The notes under the pieces are model-generated. The model was not told the origin of the DNA. It made no database searches and saw nothing but the letters and a program-made list of their open reading frames with translations. Made by a program: the position numbers and the translations under genes. From the NCBI RefSeq assembly GCF_902167145.1, contig NC_050099.1, forward strand, positions 242,618,588 through 242,682,587: 64,000 nt of DNA, written 5' to 3'. Positions 45,423 through 57,666 of this stretch are shown here, one piece after another. Numbering within the stretch: the first letter of the stretch is position 1; each line of letters begins with the position of its first letter. This DNA is from Zea mays (lineage: Eukaryota > Streptophyta > Magnoliopsida > Poales > Poaceae).

Positions 45423-46616
45423 CTATTTTTATTTTAGTCGTACTATAAAGAGGGGTTGTGGATGGGTAGTTTGACCAAGAGATTTCTAGTGTAGTGTTGG
45501 TGCATATTCACACTCACATCTAGTGCTAGGTGTCACTCTATAACACACTCACGAGGTAGAACGAAAATAGTTTCGAAAAACCAAAGGAAAAAGAAGTTAG
45601 GGTTTCCGTCTTAGGGGCATCGGACTGTTCGGTGCGCCCCCTAACAGTGGGGTCAGCCAGCCCCGGGGGCAGCGCCTCTGCCCTCGAGAAAAATCGAGAG
45701 CAATGAGATGGGAAAATGAATTTTAGCCGCCACATCGGACTGTCCGGTGTGCACCAGACAGGTACTGTTCACTCTGGTGTGCCATCAGCCAAACGACTAG
45801 ATGTCAGAACTAGCCGTTGAAGTCGACCGTTGGCGCACCGGACTGTCCGGTGCGCCCATGCGCAGAACAGCCATGTAACGGCTAGTTTGGTGGGTGGGGC
45901 TATTTACACCCCCTTCACCTACCATATTAAGTGTCTTGCTGCCCACATTGATGACCACACATTGCTAGAGCATTGCAAGCACCACAAAGACTAGTGAGGT
46001 GATTAGAAAATCTTAGTCCCGCGTTAGGACCTCATTAGTGGAAGTGAGAGCCACCTAGAGCACACACCACATGCATTAGGCTTCTCTTGGTCCAGTGAAA
46101 GTCTATGGCTTGGTACTCTTGGTGATCGGCATCACCTAGACGGCTTGGTGGCGTTTGGAGCACGGTGATCACCCCGGAGGATTTGTTGGTGACCCGGCTC
46201 AAGATTGTAAGCGGTCGTGAGGGACCCACCACGCCGGAGTGGCAAAGGATCACCTCATAGTGAGCACTTGGTTCTTGCGAGGACCAAGGGTGAGCGATAC
46301 CCTTGCGCGGGTGCTCCAACGAGGACTAGGGAAGAGCGCCGACTCTTCGATACCTCGGCAAAAAAATTGGAGGAGTCTTTCAACCTTGCTTTACATTCCG
46401 CATTTAATTTAAGCATTTTACTTTGTTCAATTGTTTAGCAAGTAGTTGAAGTAATGTCATAGGATTGTTGTCTTTCTAGTAGTATTCTCTTATTGCTAGT
46501 AGTTGGGTGAAGTTGGGCTCTAGCTTAGTGTTTAAATATTTTCTTAGGGTTTAATTATTGTTGAATTTTTAGAAAAGCCCAATTCACCCCCCGTCTTGGG
46601 AATCGTTATCCTTTCA
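45423..46616 (+). repeat. 5' LTR of copia element A, right piece
   Basis: Continues the LTR begun at 34737 and ends AATCGTTATCCTTTCA. It contains a CACCGGACTGTCCGGTG palindrome at 45836-45852. A primer site with one change (TGGTATCAAAGC) follows at 46619-46630. Confidence 0.85.
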
Positions 46617-46668
46617 ATTGGTATCAAAGCCTTGTAGCTCCTAGATTAGTTTAATTGCTAGAGTAGCG

Positions 46669-47809
46669 ATGTCCGGCAGGGATGGACCTCCTCCCGTTTT
46701 TTATGGTGACGATTTTCCTTATTGGAAAATTCGTATGGAAGCTTATTTAGAGGCTATAGACATTGGTGTCTATAAAGCCGCCACTCAAGGGTTCCTCAAA
46801 CCAAGAGATCCCTCAAATCTTGTAGGTGAATAGTTTAATTATGAAAAGTGGAATGCTAAGGCCAAAAACACTCTCTTTAGAGGCCTTTGCAAAGATGTCT
46901 TTAATAGAGTAAGAAATTGTAGAAATGCTCATGATTTGTGGATGGATATTTGTGCTCTACATGAAGGAACTAAAAGTGAGCGTGTGGAGAGATATCACAT
47001 TGCAATAAAAAAATTAAATTCTTTTGAAATGCTTGCAAATGAAAATGCCAATGATATGTACTCACGCCTTAACATCTTGTAGAGGAAGTCAATGGCTTAG
47101 GGCTCACCCAAATTTCACAACCGAATGTTGTGAGGAAGATTCTTAGTGTCCTCCCAATTGACAAATATGGACACATTGTCACAGTGCTACATCAAATTGA
47201 TCTTTCAATTGCTACTCCAACGCAAATATTGGGAAAGATCAATGCTCATGAAATGTACATGCACATAAATGACAAGGATGAGTCGTCTTCCAAGAGAAAA
47301 GACTTGGCTCTCAAAGCCATCCAAGAAAAGAAAGGGAAAGCAAAAATGCAAGTTGAGGAAGAATCCTCAAGTGATGATGATCTTGATGCAAACATTGCTT
47401 TGATGGTGAGAAAGACCACCAAAATGTTAAAGAAACTCAATAGGGAAGGCATCAAGTTTGATTCAAGAAAGAAGAAGTTCTTCTCCAGCAAAAGAAAGCC
47501 CATCTCTGAGATGGACTGCTATAATTGTGGAGAACTCGGTCATCTTGCTCATCAATGCAACAAGCCCAAGAAGAACAAGTTCAAGGGCAAGAAACATGAT
47601 GACAGTGACGATGAGAAAAAGGAAAAGAATTTTTTCAAGAGAAATGAAGGGAAACACAAAAGATTCCATAAGAAGAAAAATGGAAAGGCATATATTGTTG
47701 CTGACTGGCTCACTGACATTGAATCCTCAAGCGGGTCTTCTTTAAGTGAAGAAGAGAATGATGAAAGAGTTGCCGCCATCGCTGGGGATTTCTCTTCACC
47801 ACCACCATC
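46669..47809 (+). pseudogene. gag: Gag of element A, first piece
   Basis: From ATG 46669 (MSGRDGPPPVFYGDDFPYWK) the frame meets a TAG at 46831-46833 where Gln would fit, and a one-base loss near 47079. It then runs open from about 47130 to 47809. It contains the copia Gag domain (YWKIRMEAYLEAIDIGVY, ALHEGTKSERVERYH, VRKILSVLP) and a CCHC knuckle (CYNCGELGHLAHQC) followed by a Lys-rich, acidic tail. It is a different Gag family from those in B, C, D and the young Sirevirus. Interrupted at 47810 by LTR F and continued at 50748. Confidence 0.85.
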
Positions 47810-50742
47810 TAAAAGTTGCCTAGAGGGGGTGAATAGGCATGCGGAAACTTTTTCTACATAAACTAGAAACTAACTGGTCAAAACCGGTTCAGTCGATGTC
47901 AAAACTGGTTCAGCCGGTTTGCACGAGCTCAACTAAAGAATAAGATATAAACTGAATTGATCTCAAAATTCACCCAGTTAACTTCGGAAATGAGGTGTTC
48001 TAGTTGATCCATAGGGTTCAAATTAGTAGATCTGAGAAGGGCACTTCTCAAAATCCACACACCAAAAAGATATAATCAAATCTTCCACGGAATGGTGAGA
48101 GAACGAACAACACGAACAAACACAATGAACAAGAACACAAGACACAAGATTTATCCCGGGGTTCGATCACACCACCAAGGTGCCCTACTTCCTCGTTGAG
48201 GCGCCCACAAAGAGTCGGGTCTCTTTCAACCCTAATCCTCCCTTTGTCGACCACAAAGGTTAAGCCCACACACTAATATTTGCTCAAACGATCGGGTAAT
48301 ACAAACTTTCTTGTGGTCTTCCACAAGATTTGGAGACTCACAAGCGACACCTAGTCGTCTAGGAGCTAGAAGCTCCAAGAGTAATGAATCCACAAAGAAC
48401 TCGATGTAGTACCAAAGCTGGAATGAAGAAGAGCAAGAGGATTTAGAGATGAAGCACGAAAACCGCAGCTCTCAAACTCACTCAAAGATTTCTCTCCAAA
48501 GATTTGAAATGGGAGAGGGAAGAGATGTGTGAGAGAGAGTGGGAGGTGTTTCTCAAGTTAGAAATGGAGTTTGGGTCGTGCTCTTTTTTTGGAGAGAGAG
48601 GTAGGAGTGAGCATGTATGTGTGGGGCTTCAAAACTAGTCGTTTGAGCTAGAACCCCGTCTAAAACCGATTGAACCGCTCCTGGCAGGTATGGCAGACCG
48701 ACGCGCAGTCTGACCAAGTTGACCAAACCGGTTGAACCGCCCCTGATGACTCTGTCAACCTGTTGGTCAGAGGTCAGAGGGGCCAGAGACTAGTTGAACT
48801 ACTCCTCAGGACCAGTTCAACTGGTCTTAACCAGAGAGTTTAGGAGAGAAAACCCTAGTTCAACTGCTCGGAGGCAAGTTCAACTGGTGTATGATCAAAG
48901 AGGTTCACAGTTGAAGTTGAAATTCAGCTGGAGTTGAGAAAGCTCAACTGCAGTTGAAAAAGCTCAACTGTAGTTGAAGAAGTTCAACTCAGCTGAAGTT
49001 CAGCTGAGCTGAAAAAGCTCAACTACAACTGAAGAAGCTCAACTCAGCTGAAGTTTAGTTCAGCTGAAAAAGCTCAACTGCTTTTCAACAAGAACACTCT
49101 CAGTTTCTCAATCCTAACAACAGTCAGAACCAGAGTGTCCAAGGGATTTTGGTTTTTCAAAATAGCTTTTGAATATAGAGGCTTGAGCTTTGGCAAACAC
49201 CAACCTTCTTTTTGGATCCCCTTTATAGTACGACGATTCCTATACTCAAGTTAAATAAAATATAATTAAGTAAACTCCTTGAGTAATTGGTGTCTCATGT
49301 ATGATTTCTCCATGGCGTTGCTTCATAAGAATCACAAACATCTTTATCTCACCTTTTGAAGCAAACACAACTCAAACCCTGTGACTTGTACCATATCACC
49401 ATATATGAGTTCACCGTGCTGATGCATCAATATGTTATAACTATTCATAGCTCATTAGTTCATCGACTTAGTGCAAGTACTCTCTTCTTCACCTTAGCCA
49501 ATGTTGGGGGCCTTCGGCTTCTGAAGGTCCTCAAAAACATGATTTAACAATGTTTTTGGAGTATGATACATGAACAAGTACCTTCGGACTTAGGTCAAAA
49601 CCACAGTGTGAAGAAGCACAAAGAATACGAAGGATGGCGCAGAGCCGAAGCTATGCGTAGGGGAGCTTCAGCGTGATAGTAGAAAAGGAAATCGACTTAA
49701 AGGGGAAAAGGCTATTTAGACCCCGATGGATTACTATAGAGTTATTAGCAAATGTAAAGGGCATGGGTGTAATTTTACATGGGCTACGTCCCGTGCCTAT
49801 AAATAGATGAACAGTGCTCCCGTACTGTTCACGCTGACTTGGCATTTGCTTTTGCGTCACGCTTGTACTTTTGCCTTCTTTCAAGCCGAAGGTACATTTG
49901 TAATTTGTTATCATTTCTATTTTTCCATAATAATAAAATAGAAATGAGTTAATAATAATATTTAAGTGTTTATGTTATTTCTCATACTTTATATGAATCC
50001 ATCTTCATTATTTGTTGTACTGATGATATGTCCTTCATAACCTTCGTCCGAAACTCATTATATCCCAAGGGAAATAATGCTTCGAAGGACGAAGGACTTT
50101 AACGTTTAACAATTTCTGTGTTGCCTTGTTCTTAATTCATAGCATTTAAGGACAAGTCCCCAACAACCATGGTACCTCGGCCCACAAGCCGTCGCTTGGA
50201 CTTCACCTTCACTTAGTTTCTCGAAGCCCTTTCCTTGCTATCTTCACCCTATCAAGCCATTCTTGAGTCACATCATATTGAGCATCCTTTGAGAGAATCA
50301 TTTCTTCAATATTGTGAACCTTGCTCGAATGTCTTCTAAATATAACTGTTAAGATCAATCAAGCTCTAGTTTGATTCTCATAGAAGCATATACGGACTGA
50401 TAGTAATATGGTCAAGCCAATTCATGATTCCTCATATCTTATTCACTTTGGCTTGACCAATCCTCTTAATCACTTCATCCTCTATTCTAATCATATGTTT
50501 GTAGTGATTTCTCAGGTATTGTCCATATATTCAAACCAATATAGAGATCATATTATATCCATTTTCATGGTCTCACTGGTTATTTAACCATGTGTTGAAT
50601 CTTTGTTCACTGATCATTAGACACTATTCAAGTATGTTCATCATACTGAATTTCCTGTTCAACACTTAGCAAACTTGTTAGACCTTTAAATGTGTTGTTG
50701 TCCAAGTCACCAAAACTCACAAAAGGGATGAATACACTTTCA
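47810..50742 (-). repeat. Probable long solo LTR (F), TSD CCATC, holding another solo LTR
   Basis: Flanked by CCATC at 47805-47809 and 50743-50747. On the minus strand it starts TGAAAGTGTATTCATCCC and ends CTCTAGGCAACTTTTA; the final CA has become TA. Without the nested LTR G it is about 2.26 kb. It contains no coding region, only LTR-like sequence. The segment 48660-49090 is full of degenerate repeats built from AACCGGTTGAACC and CAGTTGAA/TTCAACTG motifs. It disrupts the Gag frame of element A, which resumes at 50748. The reading as a solo LTR rather than a deleted element is an inference. Confidence 0.75.
49502..50165 (+). repeat. Solo LTR (G) of another family inside LTR F
   Basis: 664 bp with perfect ends TGTTGGGG ... 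CCCCAACA and a TATAAATA near 49797. Flanks read GCCAA and ACCAT, sharing only CCA, so the target duplication is degraded or not recognised. Orientation is set from the TATA box. Family not assigned. Confidence 0.75.
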
Positions 50743-50747
50743 CCATC

Positions 50748-51380
50748 ACCCTCATCTACTTCTCACCTATGCCTCATGGCTAAAGGTGAACGAAAGGTAC
50801 AAACTGGGGATGATATTATATAATGATAGTGATAGTGATAATGATGATGAGTATGCTTCTCCTTCCTATGATGAATTAGCTGACTTATTTAAAGAATACA
50901 CTCAAATCATTAGGAAGTCAAAAGCTAAATGTGATAAGTTAAAGGATGAAAATGAATTTGTAACTGCCAGTATGACATAGTTGTAAAAGCTAGTGAAGAA
51001 ATGAAAGAAGAAAATAAAACTATGTCATCCACTGCAAATGAGCTCAAAAACTCCATAAAAGATGCCAAAGATAAATGTAAAAAATTAAGTGAAGCAAATA
51101 GAGAGATAAAAGATAGACTTGTCAAAGTAAAGGAAGATTATATAAAAATTAAAATTGACTATGATAATCTTCTTATTGCAAATGAGCTTTTATCTTGTAA
51201 TACACATGAGGCTATTAACCCTGCTATTAAGATTGATGTAGCAACCTCATGTGATGATTTGAGCCAAGTTGATCAATCTAGTCTTCATGATGAATTGATT
51301 GAAAAAGTTGAAGTCATGACACTAGAGAACCAGAAATTGAAGTTGTACTTGACAGATGCAACCACTAGAGGAAAAGTTGC
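50748..51380 (+). pseudogene. gag: Gag of element A, second piece (coiled-coil region)
   Basis: Continues after LTR F with LMAKGERKVQTGDD, an acidic stretch (NDSDSDNDDEYASPSYDE) and a long coiled-coil-like Lys/Glu region (ANELKNSIKDAKDKCKKLSE). A frameshift and stop lie near 50980. It is cut at 51380 by element E, with the GTTGC duplication at 51376-51380. Confidence 0.8.
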
Positions 51381-52774
51381 TGAAGGAAACAGGTGACACC
51401 TAAGGGGGGGTGAATTAGGACTTCTAAAACTTTCACTAAACTAGGCCACAAATAAATCCCTAGAGAAAAACCTATGCGAATAATCAAACTAGAATGTGCA
51501 AACTAGGTTTTGTCTAAGTGTTGATATCTCTACCGCAATACCTAAGTTTCAATCTATACTATATAAGTATGATACAAGATTGAAACATAAATGCTTAATA
51601 TAAATGGGAAACTTAAAGGGCAAGGTAGAGATGCAAACTCTCGTGGATGACGTCGGTATTTTTACCGAGGTATCCGGAACCGCGCAAGGTCCCAACTAAT
51701 CCTCGTTGGTGCCCCTACGCAAAGGGAAGCCCACGCGAGGACCAAGCACCTCGGTCGAGTAACTTTGTAGAGAGCCGCTGGCCTTCTCCACGTGCAAGTG
51801 ATGCTCCGCTTTCGGCTCCTCTCGGATGCTCCCCGCCGTCTCCACTATCGAGCGTCCGGCCGAAACGTTGAGGGCCTCGTTCCCGTCGGTACATGGTGTC
51901 GGTCGTGACACAAACGTGGTTGTCACGGTCTCGCAAGACTCTCGCCCCACTCGATACAATAATGGCTCGCGCAAGAGCCGAGGGGTTGGTGGTTTATCTA
52001 AACTCACTCAACTAGCTAGGATTTACCTAGAGCAAGCGCTAAAGCGGTCTAACTAACCTAAGCACTTCGCAAAGCACCTACGCTAATCACCGAGTGATTC
52101 TATTAAGCACTTGGGTGTTTGAGCTCTTGGAAATGTGCACTATATGCCTTGGTATGTTGCTTGGGCTTTCACACTTGAGAATGGCCGGTTGGGGTGGTAT
52201 TTATAGCCCCCAACCCCCAAACTAGCCGTTGGACAGAAAGCAACAGATTTCTGTCGTCGAGCGCACCGGACAGTCTGGTGCACCACCGGGCAGGCACTGT
52301 GTTGTGTCCAGTGCACGCCACGTCAGCCGACCGTTGGCGTCTGTAGCAGTCGACCGTTGGATCCGACCGTTACCGACTGTCCGGTGCACACCGGACAGTC
52401 CAGTGCTACAGCCCGAGGGCGCCTGTCTGTGGCCCTTCTACGCAGACTGTCCGATTGTCCCATCGGACAGTCCGGTGCGCATCAGACATGTACTGTTCAC
52501 TGTCCGGTGCGCCACCAGGCGCTGGCTGACAGCCCTCTTCTAGGGTTTCTTCGCTGATTCCTTCGGGCTTCTTTTGTTCTTGAGTCTTGGACTTTTATGC
52601 ATCTTTTTATGTCTTTTTTTGAGGTGTTGCATCCTCATTTCCTAATTCCAATCCTCTTTGCATCCTATGAACTACAATTATAAACATTAGCGAACATATT
52701 AGTCCACAGATTGTGTTAATCATCAAACACCAAAACTCAATTAGCCAAATGGTCCGGGGTCCATTTTCCTTACA
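51381..52774 (-). repeat. 3' LTR of element E (1394 bp)
   Basis: The plus strand begins TGAAGGAAACAGGTGACACC and ends CATTTTCCTTACA. It contains CACCGGACAGTCTGGTG-type degenerate palindromes near 52265-52515 and a minus-strand TATAAATA near 52198. Confidence 0.92.
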
Positions 52775-54243
52775 ATATCCCCCTTTTTGGTGATTGATGA
52801 CAACACAACCAAAGCAAGCAAATAATACAGACATTTGAATGAAAATATGCAATCTACTTGCTAGGATGCATGTTTGTCCCCAAAATGTGATATTATGGAC
52901 TTAAGCCTCCGCCTAACTCCATAATTCACTTACTTCCTATTTTGGACCAAAAAACCAAAACCACTTGAAAAGCCACTTGAAGACTTAAAATTTTAAATTG
53001 GTGGTTTGGTGTTTGATACATTTTTCATTGCTTTGGTCCCTAAACTTCTCTCCCTTTGGCATCAACCACCGAAAAGGAAGATATTAAAAGCATGTAGGAA
53101 GTAAATAAGACTTGCCCTTATAAGATTTTTGTCAAATGATACTAAATTAAACCACACGTAGGGTACCAGTTGAACCAAATAGTTACTCCCCCTAAATGAG
53201 TGTTCTCTTTTAGAAAGACATTTCTTCCCTTTTTAGAGACCAAGAAATACTCCCCTGACAGAGATCTTCTACTTAGAAAAAAGCATGTGAAAACTAGAGG
53301 GGTTAGACCAACTTCCCTATGCATAGGTAACAGAATATGATTTAACCAGTTATGCATGTATAGCATCAAGGAAGTATAAGATATGAAATATAGTCTAACC
53401 AAATGTCGGAGAAGACATGTAAATGATGTAAAATGAAGAGTTCTTGTAGATTTGCAGTAGAAGATTGTTGTCTTTCTCCGGGGACTTCATTTTCCTTACA
53501 ATGAGACTATCACATGAAATTGACTTGAAAAAGGTATTAGTCTCAAAGTATTAGATTATAGAGTAACCTCCCCCTGAAAGTGTGCATACAAGTTTTGAAT
53601 ACTTGTAGGAGGCATGCACTTTGATTTGATATCAAAAGGGGCAAATTGTCTATAATTCGAACTTTGGCACATATAAGTTAAATGATACAAATTGTAGAAT
53701 ATGAGCGTTTTACCACTTGTGGCATTAAACATATCAATTGATGTATCATTTATTATGGAGTGATAAAGAAGCTATGTGTCGTGCTTAAATAAACATTTTA
53801 AACCATGTAGGTTTGCTTAAGTGTATGAATTGAAAGCAAGCAATCCTACCATGTGATTTACCTAGTATGCATGCATTTAAACAAAAATAAATATCAATTG
53901 TAATACTAGGCATGAAAGGTAAACTAGATACACAGTAAATAGATACGCATATCTAAAAATAAAGAATACAATAAATCTAGTTACCTTAGACATGGGTGGG
54001 AAATTTGGGTCCAATATTTTTACTAACCCACTTGGCAACGAACTTGATCCAATATGATGTATCCCATGATATACATCCCAACTTTGCCAAGTCTCCAAAT
54101 TTCCCGAAGATCTTCGGACTACTCACTTCCCTTCGGGATCCAAACCTTCTTGGTGCTTTTCATGGTTGAAATTATTTCTTTTGGCACCCATATGCGTTTG
54201 GCCCCTTTTACTTTGTTGGCTTGCTTGTTGGCCTTGATTGCTA
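52775..54243 (-). other. Element E untranslated region between Gag remnant and 3' LTR
   Basis: AT-rich and without pol. Minus-strand polypurine runs lie at the LTR edge (CCAAAAAGGGGGATAT) and, as plus-strand CTCCCCC-like runs, near 53180 and 53568. A short decayed coding stretch continues Gag to about 54000. Confidence 0.7.
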
Positions 54244-56202
54244 TCACCTTTCCATTTTTTTCTTCTTGATCAAATATGGTGTATCAGCCTTTTTATCCAC
54301 CTTTTTGATGTAGGTGTTGGAGATTTTGCTTGATGGCTTTTGCTTGAGCTTTTGCCTTTGCTTATCCCCGGTCATCGCCTTGCATTGGAAAGACTTGTGG
54401 CCTTCCTTGTGGCATAACCTACAAAATACAGTTTCACCCTCCATAAGCTTGTTCACTCCCGCAGTGGTGTTATCCTGTGGAGGTCGGATTTGTTTGGCTT
54501 TTCCTTTCTTGTCATATAAAGTCTTGCCAAGGCGAGCCACCTCTTGCCTTAATTCCTCATTTTCCTTTGCAACCTTATCCGGACATGTTTCTACAACAAT
54601 ATTCTTAACAAGAACTTGGTTGCAGGGGTTAGTATCATTAATTAAATCAAGGCAGGAAGTAGAAGCATTTTTCTTAATAATTTCAGGTATTTCAACCAAA
54701 GACACTTCTGGGGTACTACCAATGTTTCTAGCTTAGTAGTTAGCTCATTATTATGTATGCTAAGAATTTCCATTTTCTCTAGCAAATTTTCAATAGCTTC
54801 TTGGGAGTTAGCTAACTTAGCCTTAAGTTTTCATTCTTTTTAATAAGGCCATCATTAGTAGCAGTGGATGGAGCACTAGATTCTAATAGCTCAATTTTAG
54901 TTGACAGCTCACTATTTAAGTTTGCAAAAGTTTCAAATTTTTCTAGCAATCCTTTATAATCATTTTGGGAGCTAATCAACTTATTTTTCAAAGTTTTAAG
55001 TTGAGCTTTTTGCTTAGTGCAAACATCCTAAAAAAATTTAACGGATTCCGCAAGCTCATCTACGGAGGGCTTTCCCTCACCTTCATCATCACTACTACTT
55101 TCATCACTAGAGGATGGAATGCTCATTTACCTCTTGCCATAAGGCATTTGCGTGATGACCGTGATGAGCGTGATGAGGACCGGTGGCTGCGCGTCCTTGG
55201 AGGTTCATCTTCACTTGAAGAATCATCCCAAGTCTTGACACTTGTTAGCGCCTTGCCTTTGCTCCTTTCCTTTTTGGGTTCGGCCATAGATGGACAGTTG
55301 TCCCTGAAGTGGCCCTTCTCCCCACATACGAAGCTTCCTCTCATTCTTTGCTCTTTCCTGTCAATGTTAAAGAGAAGATTCTCGACCTGCAAGGGCACAC
55401 CCATAAGATTAATCTTGTGGTTCATCCCCATTACCTTTCCGACGCGTCAGATTGTTTCTTCGTCTTTGGAGGATGATGTGCATGGTTGAATATCTTCATC
55501 ATCATCACTTTGTTCTTCTTCCTCTTCTTCACTTGAGGAACTTGGAGTGGGAGCCTTCTTTTTACCCTTCCTTTCATCACATGCAAAAACATATGGCCTT
55601 GAGGAAGTTGGCTCCTCTCCTCGACACATTTTTCGCGACATCTCAAAGGCCACGATTTTCCCAATTACAATGGTCGGGGTCATGGTACTCAAATCCTCCA
55701 TGTTGTGAAGGATGGTGATGATGCTTCCATATCTTTGTTGTGGTAGCAGTGAGATAATCTTCCTTACAATGTCCGCATCACCTAGCTTATTAATGCCAAT
55801 AGAATTGATCTCATTGATAATTAGATTTAAACAAGAGTACATGTCTCTAACAAGCTCACCATCTTTCATAGCCAAAGTATTATACTCATTTAAGACTAGG
55901 CAATGTTTTTGCTCACGGACATTGGATGTGCCGTCATGGAGCTCATGCAATTTTAGCAAAATCTCATTAGCAGTTTTCAAGGTAAATACTTGATTAAAAA
56001 TATCCATGCTAAGAGATTCATACAAGCAATTTTTGGCTCTAGCATTTAAATGAATTTCTTTTTCCTCACTCGTGGTGGGTTTCATCCCATCACGAGTGAC
56101 TCTCCAAACACCTAGATCAACGACCTCTAGGTAACAAGCCATTCTAGCACTATAATATGGAAAGTTAGTGCCATCGAAGTGTGGTGGCCTATGTGTATCC
56201 AT
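54244..56202 (-). pseudogene. gag: Gag of element E (several stops)
   Basis: Minus-strand frame from ATG 56202 (MDTHRPPHFDGTNFPYYSAR). Copia Gag domain (MACYLEVVDLGVWRVTRDG, LHELHDGTSNVREQK, VRKIISLLPQQRYGSI), an acidic Ser/Glu run, a zinc knuckle remnant (CGEKGHFRDNC, first Cys replaced by FV), Arg/Ser-rich tail, then coiled-coil segments and a second CCHC-like motif (CRLCHKEGHKSFQC) near 54400. Stops occur at 55447-55449 and after RKCLMARGK near 55123, with more further on. The two zinc motifs in one Gag are unusual. Confidence 0.8.
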
Positions 56203-56269
56203 CCCTTCCTCTAAAAAGCGTCGGCTCTTTTAGCGGTGAAGCTAAAGCATTTCAAATGAGCCAAACCGG

Positions 56270-56281
56270 GCTTTGATACCA
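56270..56281 (-). other. Primer-binding site of element E
   Basis: The minus strand reads TGGTATCAAAGC two bases from the 5' LTR. It differs by one base from the TGGTATCAGAGC of B, C, D and the young Sirevirus, and is shared with element A. Confidence 0.75.
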
Positions 56282-56283
56282 CT

Positions 56284-57661
56284 TGAAGGAAACGGGTGAC
56301 ACCTAAGTGGGGGGTGAATTAGGACTTCTAAAAGTTTCACTAAACTAGGACACAAATAAATCTCTAGAGAAAAACCTATGCGAATAATCAAACTAGAATG
56401 TGCAAACTAGGTTTTGTCTAAGTGTTGCTATCTCTACCGCAATACCTAAGTTTCAATCTACACTATATAAGTATGAGTACAAGATTAAAACTTAAATGCT
56501 TAATATAAATGCGGAAACTTAAAGGGCAAGGTAGAGATGCAAACTCTCGTGGATGACGCTGGTATTTTTACCGAGGTATCCGGAACCGCGCAAGGTCCCG
56601 ACTAATCCTCGTTGGTGCCCCTACGCAAAGGGAAGCCCACGCGAGGACCAAGCACCTCGGTTGAGTAACTTCGTAGAGAGTCGCGAACCTTCTACACGCG
56701 CAAGTGGTGCTCCGCTTCCGGCTCCTCTTGGACGCTCCCCGCCGTCTCCACTATCGAGCTTCCGGCCAAAACGCCGCGAGCCTCATTCCCATCGGTACAC
56801 GGTGGCGGCCGTGACACAAACGCAGTTGTCACGGTCTCGTAAGACTCTCGCCCCACTCGGTACAATAATGGCTCGCGCAAGAGCCGAGGGGTTGGTGGTT
56901 TATCTAAACTCGCTCAACTAACTAGGATTTACCTAGGGCAAGCGCTAAAGCGGTCTAACTAACCTAAGCACTTCGCAAAGCACCTACGCTAATCACCGAG
57001 TGATTCTATTAAGCACTTGGGTGTTTGAGTTCTTGGAAATGTGCACTATATGCCTTGGTATGTTGCTTGGGCTCTCACACTTGAGAATGGCCGGTTGGGG
57101 TGGTATTTATAGCCCCCAACCCTCAAACTAGCAGTTGGACAGAAAGCAACAGCTTTCTGTCGTCGGGCGCACCGGACAGTCCGGTGCACCATCGGACATG
57201 CACTGTGCTGTGTCCGGTGCACGCCACGTCAGCCGACCGTTGGCGTCTATAGTAGTCGACCGTTTGATCCGACCGTTACCGACTGTCCGTTGCTATAGCC
57301 CGAGGGCGCCTGTCTGCAGCCCTTCTGCGCATACTGTCTGGTTGTCCCACCGGATAGTTTGGTGTGCATCGGATAGGTATTGTTCACTGTCCGGTGCGCC
57401 ACCAGGCGCTGGCTGACAACCCTCTTCTAGGGTTTCTTCGCTGATTCCTTCGGGCTTCTTTTGTTCTTGAGTCTTGGACTTTTATGCATCTTTTTATGTC
57501 TTCTTTTGAGGTGTTGCATCCTCATTTCCTAAGTCCAATCCTCTTCGCATCCTATGAACTACAACTATAAACACTAGCAAACATATTAGTCCACAGATTG
57601 TGTTAATCATCAAACACTAAAACTCAATTAGCCAAATGAACCAGGGTTCATTTTCCTTACA
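56284..57661 (-). repeat. 5' LTR of element E (1378 bp)
   Basis: The plus strand begins TGAAGGAAACGGGTGACACC and ends CATTTTCCTTACA, followed by GTTGC. It has palindrome-derived motifs near 57170-57400 and a minus-strand TATA near 57108. Confidence 0.92.
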
Positions 57662-57666
57662 GTTGC

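Larger units (their letters stand above)
51381..57661 (-). mobile_element. Copia/Sirevirus-like element E, gag only, TSD GTTGC
   Basis: Two LTRs (51381-52774, 1394 bp; 56284-57661, 1378 bp) with TGAAGG...CTTACA ends, flanked by GTTGC at 51376-51380 and 57662-57666. A primer site (minus-strand TGGTATCAAAGC, 56270-56281) and a polypurine tract against the left LTR are present. The internal part is only about 3.5 kb and encodes Gag. No protease, integrase, RT or RNase H is seen, so it was either mobilised in trans or lost pol after insertion. The LTRs differ at several percent of sites in the parts I compared, so it is fairly old. Confidence 0.92.
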
